From an uncultured Porphyromonadaceae bacterium (lineage in GTDB: Bacteria; Bacteroidota; Bacteroidia; Bacteroidales; Muribaculaceae), in assembly GCA_900550025.1 (NCBI GenBank), contig URQP01000095.1, positions 1 through 10,191 of the forward strand: DNA of 10,191 bases, read 5' to 3'. The notes under the pieces were generated by a model. It ran no database searches. It worked only from the letters and a program-made list of their open reading frames with translations, and was not told the DNA's origin. Shown piece by piece: positions 5,940-10,191 of this stretch (within the stretch, counting starts at the first letter, position 1; every line of letters starts with the position of its first letter). A program made the position numbers and the translations under genes.

Positions 5940-8264
5940 TTATTCGTATTTCAAGCTCTCTACCGGGTTTGTGCGCGCAATCTTCCGGCACTGGTAGCTC
6001 ACGGTGGCAACCGTTATGGCTGCAAGCCCCGCGAAGGCCAGCGCGTATATCCACCAGCTCATCTCCGTGCGGTAGGCGAAATTCTGCATCCATTTGTCGG
6101 TGAAATACCATGCCGCCGGTATCGACAGCACACAGCTCACGGCAAGTATCCGCAGATATTTCGTGTTGAACATTCCCACGACGCCCGATGTCGTTGCCCC
6201 GAACACCTTGCGCACGGCAATCTCGCGCTTGCGGTACTCGCTGTCGAACATCACCAGCCCGAACACTCCCATCACGCTTATCAGAACCGCAAGGGTTGAA
6301 AAGAGGGTGATTTGTGTGGTCAACTTGCGCTCTTTCTGGTATGTGGCATCCATAATCTGGTCGTAGATTCTCACGTTGAACGGATAGCCGGGGTCGTATC
6401 TGTCGAGCACCTTGCGGATGCCGTCCATTGCCTCGAACATATTAGTGCCTTTGCGCACCCGCACGTTCAGATTACCCAGTGGATATGGCATATCGACGAA
6501 CATAACCGGCTCGGTAGGATTGTAGAGCGACGAGTAGATGACGTTGTCGCAGATTCCCACCACCGTGAAATGCTGTTTGCCGAAATTTATCTGCTTGCCG
6601 ACATTCATAACGTCGCCGAATTTCTCTGCTGTCAATTTGTTGATTATCACCGCCGCCGTGTCGCTGTCGTTGAAGTCGCGGCCCTCTAAAATCTTGATTC
6701 CCATCGTCGTCATATATCCGCTGCCGCAGAACATCGTGCGTGGGTCTATTTTGTCACCTTCCGGTGTCTGGAATACCCAGCCTTGCGAGTTTTTATCTTC
6801 GGCGAGCACGCTCCACGATGCCGATGCGTTCTCCACGAACGGCAAAGCGTGCATGTCGTTGACTATCGAGGACTTGTCGGCGGGGGTGTTGGCCGGAGGA
6901 TTGATGTCGCACACCACAATCTCGTCCTTGTCGAAGCCATAGTCGATGGAGCGCGTCATATAGTCGCGCTGCTTCTGCATCAGGCTCGCTGCCACAATGA
7001 GGGCGGCGGCCACAAAGAATTGTACTCCTACCATCACGTTGCGCATCATCTGCCCCTTGGGCGACAGCCCGAAATTGCCTTTCAGCACCACGGCCGGCGA
7101 GTAGGAAGTCATTCTCAACGCCGGTATTATCCCTGCAAAGATTCCGGTAAGCGCGGCGATTGCTATGGTCAACACCGTGACCGGCATATATTCCGTAAGC
7201 GATATTCCGGCAGTGGTTATGTTGACGAACGAAGTCATCGACAGCAATTCCACGAAAAGGAACGCCAGCAGGCACGCCACGACGCTTGTCAATGCCGATT
7301 CGGCCACGAGCGACAGCGTGAGCGACCTCCGCGTAGCGCCCATTATCTTGCGGGTGTTGATTGAGCGTATCCTCACCGGAATGAGGGCGTTGGAGAAGTT
7401 AGTGAAATTTATCACTGCAATCAGGATTGTCAGGATGGCAATCGATATGAGCATCTGTTCCGTCGATTCTTTTACGGGGGCTTCCAACAATCCGCTAATC
7501 TCCTTTGTGTAATGCAAATCTTTCAAAGAAACATAGTCGATTCCTTTGCGCATCTCCGAATTTATTTCTTTCAAACCGGCGTTGACACTTTCCCGGATTC
7601 CGTCGATGGCCGAAGGGTCGTCCACTTTGATGTACATTGTGAAACTGTTGAAACCCCAGCTTTCCCACAGGTCGGCGTACCACGCCGGATTAATCGGGGA
7701 ATAGACGATGTTTTTCATCGAGCTGTTGGCAGGAAGATCCTTGTATACGCCGCCCACGATGATGCTGCTGTCACGCGTCAGTGTCTTGCCCACCACGTCT
7801 ATCGAGCCGAAGTAGCGGCGCGCGAAACTTTCCGGGATAATGCCCGACTTCATGTCTTTCATGCAGTCGATGGTTCCGGCAACCATCTCGAAGCCGAACA
7901 CTTCCGGGAAGCTTGGCGACACCATCAGGAGCTTGTCTTTCACGGCCTTGTCTTCTACATAAAAAGTATAGCCCATGCCCATATAGTCGGTGTAGGCATA
8001 GTCCTTGATGTGGGGCGAGCGTCCGGCTATGAATTCCATCATTGGCGGGCTCATCGACGTGAAATCGCCGTATTCGTCAGTCACATTGTAAGCCATGAAC
8101 ACTTTGTCGTAATCCTTGATACCCTCGTTGTAGGTGCGGTCGTAATATACCTGCATCATAATTACTAAAAAGGCGGTGAACGCCAAAGCGAGGCCTATGA
8201 CATTGATTGCCATTGGCATTTTGTATTTGCGCGTTAGCGTGGCGAGGTTTCTGAAAACTGTCAT
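5940..8264 (-). CDS. FtsX/MacB-type ABC transporter permease A (8 predicted TM helices)
   Basis: A 774-residue inner-membrane protein and paralogue of permease B. Predicted helices lie at about 18-38, 270-292, 318-342, 360-384, 410-430, 654-673, 703-721 and 737-757. The large segments 40-265 and 435-645 are the periplasmic MacB_PCD-like domains. Family motifs include NTRKIMGAT (first half), SPAVVLKGNFGLSPKG between the halves, and RKREIAVRKVFGAT before helix 7; the C-terminus is NPVESLKYE. Each polypeptide thus equals two four-helix MacB units, so one chain or an A/B pair could form the export core. The gene starts 22 bases after tolC, clearly co-transcribed. A tract near its 3' end is almost identical at DNA level to permease B (90 of 92 bases). 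The substrate is not deducible. Confidence 0.94.
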   Translation of the reverse strand: MTVFRNLATLTRKYKMPMAINVIGLALAFTAFLVIMMQVYYDRTYNEGIKDYDKVFMAYNVTDEYGDFTSMSPPMMEFIAGRSPHIKDYAYTDYMGMGYTFYVEDKAVKDKLLMVSPSFPEVFGFEMVAGTIDCMKDMKSGIIPESFARRYFGSIDVVGKTLTRDSSIIVGGVYKDLPANSSMKNIVYSPINPAWYADLWESWGFNSFTMYIKVDDPSAIDGIRESVNAGLKEINSEMRKGIDYVSLKDLHYTKEISGLLEAPVKESTEQMLISIAILTILIAVINFTNFSNALIPVRIRSINTRKIMGATRRSLTLSLVAESALTSVVACLLAFLFVELLSMTSFVNITTAGISLTEYMPVTVLTIAIAALTGIFAGIIPALRMTSYSPAVVLKGNFGLSPKGQMMRNVMVGVQFFVAAALIVAASLMQKQRDYMTRSIDYGFDKDEIVVCDINPPANTPADKSSIVNDMHALPFVENASASWSVLAEDKNSQGWVFQTPEGDKIDPRTMFCGSGYMTTMGIKILEGRDFNDSDTAAVIINKLTAEKFGDVMNVGKQINFGKQHFTVVGICDNVIYSSLYNPTEPVMFVDMPYPLGNLNVRVRKGTNMFEAMDGIRKVLDRYDPGYPFNVRIYDQIMDATYQKERKLTTQITLFSTLAVLISVMGVFGLVMFDSEYRKREIAVRKVFGATTSGVVGMFNTKYLRILAVSCVLSIPAAWYFTDKWMQNFAYRTEMSWWIYALAFAGLAAITVATVSYQCRKIARTNPVESLKYE

Positions 8265-8286
8265 ATCGTTTTTGTTTTATTTGTTT

Positions 8287-9606
8287 CTAATGGAGTTTGT
8301 TTGTGCGGTAATAGTCCACCAAGCGGCGTTTCACGTCGAAAAGCAGCCGGCAGCGCACGTGCTCGGCTTGCGACTCGAACCACGTGTTCATCAGTTTCTG
8401 CATGTCGAGGAAGCTCATCAGCCCCTCGTCGTATTTGCGCTTGGCGAACCGGTAGGCAATCGAGTCCGACTTTTCTTTGCCGGCCATCTTTGCCGCCTCT
8501 TTCTCCGCGTTGTCACGGTCGGTCACGGCCTGCTCCACGCTCGATTGCAGCTCGTAAAGCCTGCGGTCGTAGTCGAGACGCGCCTCACGGGCCTGATTCC
8601 TTGCCTTTTTTACCGTGTTCGAGCGCGACAGTCCGTCGAAAATCGGGATGCTCATCGAAACGCCCACATACTGCCCGAAATTCACGTCCATCTGTTCCCT
8701 GTAAGGCTGGTTCTCCGTACCGTAACGCTTGTAGTAGCTGTCGGACAATCCCGCTCCAATCGAGATTGTAGGAGCCCACGAGCCTTTCGCCGAGCGCAGC
8801 GAGTATTCGGCTATTTCCTTGTTCAGTTCGGCCTGCCGCATTATGGGGTTGTTGTAGCGTGCGAATTCCATCACTTCAGCCGCAGAATAATCCCCGCCGG
8901 CGTGATAAATCAAATTTTCCGGGCTGACAAGCTCAAGCGTGTCGGCCACCGGAAAATTCATCGTGTTTTTCAATTTAATTAATGAGTTTATGAACATGCT
9001 TTGCGTGGTAGTGTGGGTGTAGTCGTCATCGGCCACCTGCGCTTCCGCCTGACTCAAATCGACTGCGCTTTTCAGCCCCAGTTCCTTCATCCGTTGTGTC
9101 TGTACGAGCAGCGCGCGGCTTTCCTCCAGTTTCAAGCCTGTGATACGCAAAAGTTCCGTATAGTATTGCAGATTGACGTAGGCGTCGAGCACGCTGATTG
9201 CAATCTCGTCCTTCCGGCTCTGCAACGCCGATTCCGACAGCCTTTTCTGCGCCTTTGCCTGTTTGAACTGGCTGATAATCTGCCCTCCGGTGAATATGTC
9301 CCACGAGAGCGAAAGGCTGTAGCCGTTGCTCAACGTGCGCAGGTTGTCGTAGGTGTTGGTGGCAGGGTCGATGGAGCGCCCGAAGCTGCCTTGCAGCGAA
9401 AGCGAGGCTCCTACCGTCGGGAAGAACGAGCCTACGGCTTTCCTGTAGTCGAGGCGGTCGTTGTCGTGGGTCAGCTCCGCGCTCTTCACGTCGAAGTTAT
9501 GCTCCACGGCGTAGAGCATGCAGTCGTCGGCTGTCCATTTCCCGGAAGCCGAAGCCGATGCGCAGGCAATCAATGCCGCCATTATATAGCAATTTACTTT
9601 CATCAT
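8287..9606 (-). CDS. TolC-family outer-membrane efflux channel
   Basis: A 439-residue outer-membrane factor, the normal length for the TolC/OEP family. Residues 1-21 form a Sec signal peptide (hydrophobic YIMAALIACASASASG). The mature protein shows two OEP repeats rich in long amphipathic helices, the Bacteroidota-typical GRSIDPATNTY strand segment, and SWDIFTGGQI and SMSIPIFDGLSRSNTVKKA at equivalent places in the two repeats. As a trimer it would form the exit duct for the adaptor-permease complex. It is the first gene of the operon. ATG 9606 (MMK) is used, although the second Met at 9603 is equally possible. The sigma-54 element at 9630-9646 predicts transcription from about 9619, giving a leader of only about 13 bases with no evident Shine-Dalgarno sequence, which is usual in this phylum. 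Confidence 0.95.
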   Translation of the reverse strand: MMKVNCYIMAALIACASASASGKWTADDCMLYAVEHNFDVKSAELTHDNDRLDYRKAVGSFFPTVGASLSLQGSFGRSIDPATNTYDNLRTLSNGYSLSLSWDIFTGGQIISQFKQAKAQKRLSESALQSRKDEIAISVLDAYVNLQYYTELLRITGLKLEESRALLVQTQRMKELGLKSAVDLSQAEAQVADDDYTHTTTQSMFINSLIKLKNTMNFPVADTLELVSPENLIYHAGGDYSAAEVMEFARYNNPIMRQAELNKEIAEYSLRSAKGSWAPTISIGAGLSDSYYKRYGTENQPYREQMDVNFGQYVGVSMSIPIFDGLSRSNTVKKARNQAREARLDYDRRLYELQSSVEQAVTDRDNAEKEAAKMAGKEKSDSIAYRFAKRKYDEGLMSFLDMQKLMNTWFESQAEHVRCRLLFDVKRRLVDYYRTNKLH

Positions 9607-9629
9607 TCGATTTGTTTTACCATATAATG

Positions 9630-9646
9630 TGCAACGACCTTGCCAA
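9630..9646 (-). promoter_or_regulatory. Sigma-54 (RpoN) -24/-12 promoter of the export operon
   Basis: Read on the minus strand this is TTGGCAAGGTCGTTGCA. Against the sigma-54 consensus YTGGCACGRNNNTTGCW it differs at a single position (C to A after TGGCA). The invariant GG and GC dinucleotides are separated by exactly 10 bases. The -12 C is at 9631, so the predicted start is near 9619, 13 bases before the tolC ATG. No TAnnTTTG primary-sigma box is present between here and tolC. The operon also contains a sigma-54 activator gene, which independently supports the call. Confidence 0.85.
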
Positions 9647-9697
9647 AACGGTAATGTTAAGATAATCAGCGGTGTGCGGAAACAGTAAAATAAAAAG

Positions 9698-9714
9698 TGT
9701 CAAATAATTTGACA
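9698..9714. promoter_or_regulatory. Promoter-proximal activator-binding palindrome (UAS 1)
   Basis: TGTCAAATAATTTGACA is a perfect palindrome with 8-base arms around a single central A. It lies at -79 to -95 from the predicted sigma-54 start, a normal enhancer distance. Dimeric Fis-type domains of NtrC-family activators bind sites of this size and symmetry. Binding by the regulator encoded at 55-1383 is inferred. Confidence 0.65.
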
Positions 9715-9718
9715 TTGC

Positions 9719-9735
9719 CGTCAAATTGTTTGACA
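9719..9735. promoter_or_regulatory. Promoter-distal activator-binding palindrome (UAS 2)
   Basis: CGTCAAATTGTTTGACA repeats the GTCAAA-nnn-TTTGAC pattern of the neighbouring site. Its centre is at 9727, 21 bp from the centre of UAS 1 (9706), so both sites face the same side of the helix. It lies at -100 to -116 from the predicted start. Paired, in-phase sites fit cooperative assembly of an AAA+ activator hexamer. Confidence 0.65.
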
Positions 9736-9761
9736 CTTTTAAGAGTTGCAGCGGACGATCC

Positions 9762-9875
9762 TCAAAGCATATTGTTGGATTTTAGCCAGCGTCTGCCGCT
9801 CGGCGTAAGGCACCACAGCAGGAATATGACGCACGGCACTCCCAACATTAATAGTAAAAATACAGTTCCTTCCAT
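9762..9875 (-). CDS. Small single-helix membrane protein, 37 residues
   Basis: The sequence begins MEGTVFLLLMLGVPCVIFLL and ends WCLTPSGRRWLKSNNML. It has a single hydrophobic helix at about 5-24, then a basic C-terminal tail with the motif TPSGRRWL and a terminal NNML. Its ATG follows the TAA of the DUF6722-like gene with no gap, so the two are translationally coupled. The tail resembles a pattern (TPSGkrWLrxN) that I recall from tiny Bacteroidota proteins of unknown function; that is memory, not a search result. Hydrophobicity, an abutting start and a clean stop before the palindrome favour a real gene. Its function is unknown and it would act in the inner membrane. Confidence 0.65.
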   Translation of the reverse strand: MEGTVFLLLMLGVPCVIFLLWCLTPSGRRWLKSNNML

Positions 9876-10064
9876 TTATTTAGCTCTTTTTTTATTAGTC
9901 AATATCAATCCTGCAATCAATAATGAAGCGGCAACTGCAAAACTTAAGCCATAGACCGCCAATTTCATATTTTCCATATCCTTGAATAAGGATGCGATGA
10001 ATATGCCGGTTAGTACATATTTAGATATGTCGATAAGGTAGTTGCCTAATTTTTCTTTCCACAT
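9876..10064 (-). CDS. DUF6722-like small membrane protein, 62 residues
   Basis: It begins MWKEKLGNYLIDISKYVLTG and has two hydrophobic helices (about 9-27 and 35-55) with a short charged turn (KDMENMK) and a basic end (TNKKRAK). The pattern of a basic start, GNYLIDISKYVLTGIFIASLF and a second helix fits the small Bacteroidota family DUF6722 as I remember it. The start at 10064 is chosen because it has AAGG eight bases upstream and a well-placed promoter; a longer TTG reading from 10106 would lie inside that promoter. It is the first gene of a two-gene operon with the 37-residue peptide. Its function is unknown, and a link to the export operon is not implied because it has a separate primary-sigma promoter. 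Confidence 0.75.
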   Translation of the reverse strand: MWKEKLGNYLIDISKYVLTGIFIASLFKDMENMKLAVYGLSFAVAASLLIAGLILTNKKRAK

Positions 10065-10075
10065 CTGCCTTGTTG

Positions 10076-10107
10076 CAAATATAGTGAAAGGCGAGAGCAA
10101 AGACAAA
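10076..10107 (-). promoter_or_regulatory. Bacteroidota primary-sigma promoter of the small-membrane-protein operon
   Basis: The minus strand has TTTG (10107-10104), 20 bases, then TATATTTG (10083-10076). Elements and spacing are the same as in the promoter at 1389-1420. The predicted start is near 10071, giving a leader of about 7 bases that includes AAGG. This placement supports the ATG at 10064. Confidence 0.8.
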
Positions 10108-10191
10108 CGAAAACGGAGTTTTCAAACTATTGGCGTCCGCTAAAAATATGGGCATTCGGTTTATGGGGTGTAATGTGCTGCCGCCCCAGCC

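Larger units (their letters stand above)
9693..9740 (-). terminator. Possible intrinsic terminator formed by the same palindromic block
   Basis: The two sites above, with their flanks, form one large inverted repeat: 21-base arms (9693-9713 and 9720-9740) with a single mismatch around a 6-base loop. On minus-strand RNA from the small-protein operon upstream, the stem ends in a U-rich run (UUUUUAUUUU), as in a factor-independent terminator. The stem is AU-rich, which is weak for that purpose. It starts 22 bases beyond the stop of the 37-residue gene. Enhancer and terminator roles are not exclusive. Confidence 0.4.

Noticed and set aside
8176..8982. Plus-strand open frame of 268 codons
   Set aside because: It is antisense to tolC and the start of permease A, with no family resemblance.
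10108..10191. Possible gene ends at the right edge: a plus-strand ATG at 10148 open to the edge, and a minus-strand frame ending at 10127
   Set aside because: Fewer than 25 codons are visible for either, with no motif or ribosome site to choose between them.

Overview
The window looks like the chromosome of a Bacteroidales bacterium, and a Muribaculaceae-like gut commensal is my best guess. The reasons are two near-perfect Bacteroidota primary promoters (TTTG, 20 bases, TATATTTG), a TolC-type protein carrying the GRSIDPATN stretch I associate with Bacteroidota, an NtrC-type regulator with the GAFTDA variant, a small DUF6722-like membrane protein, and G+C of about one half by eye. The family-level placement is inference. 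Every supported gene is on the minus strand, so the biology reads from right to left.

Right edge to about 9760: a small operon with its own promoter (10076-10107) encodes a 62-residue two-helix membrane protein (DUF6722-like). It is followed with no gap by a 37-residue one-helix membrane peptide. A large AT-rich palindrome (9693-9740) follows.

9746 to 1492: a five-gene export operon with the order TolC-like outer-membrane channel, 8-TM FtsX/MacB-type permease A, MacA/HlyD-like periplasmic adaptor, stand-alone LolD/MacB-type ATPase, and a second paralogous 8-TM permease B. Together these form a complete tripartite ABC efflux or export machine spanning both membranes. In front of tolC is a sequence matching the sigma-54 -24/-12 consensus at nearly every position (9630-9646). 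Two 17-bp palindromes lie 79-116 bases upstream of the predicted start and are centred 21 bp (two helical turns) apart, as expected for an enhancer bound by an NtrC-family activator.

1420 to 1: an NtrC-family response regulator (receiver, AAA+ and Fis domains) follows under its own primary-sigma promoter, placed so close to the ATG that the mRNA should be leaderless or nearly so. The start of a membrane protein, probably the partner histidine kinase, overlaps or touches its stop and runs off the window.

The proposed circuit is that the kinase phosphorylates the regulator, which binds the paired palindromes and activates sigma-54 RNA polymerase at tolC, switching on the whole pump. Read-through into the regulator genes could give positive feedback. 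Three intergenic palindromic repeats punctuate the operon: a related pair abutting the stops of ATPase and permease B, and a separate GTTGAG-type hairpin before the adaptor. No RNA genes, CRISPR arrays, insertion sequences or attachment sites were seen, and no gene-free stretch exceeds 300 bases.
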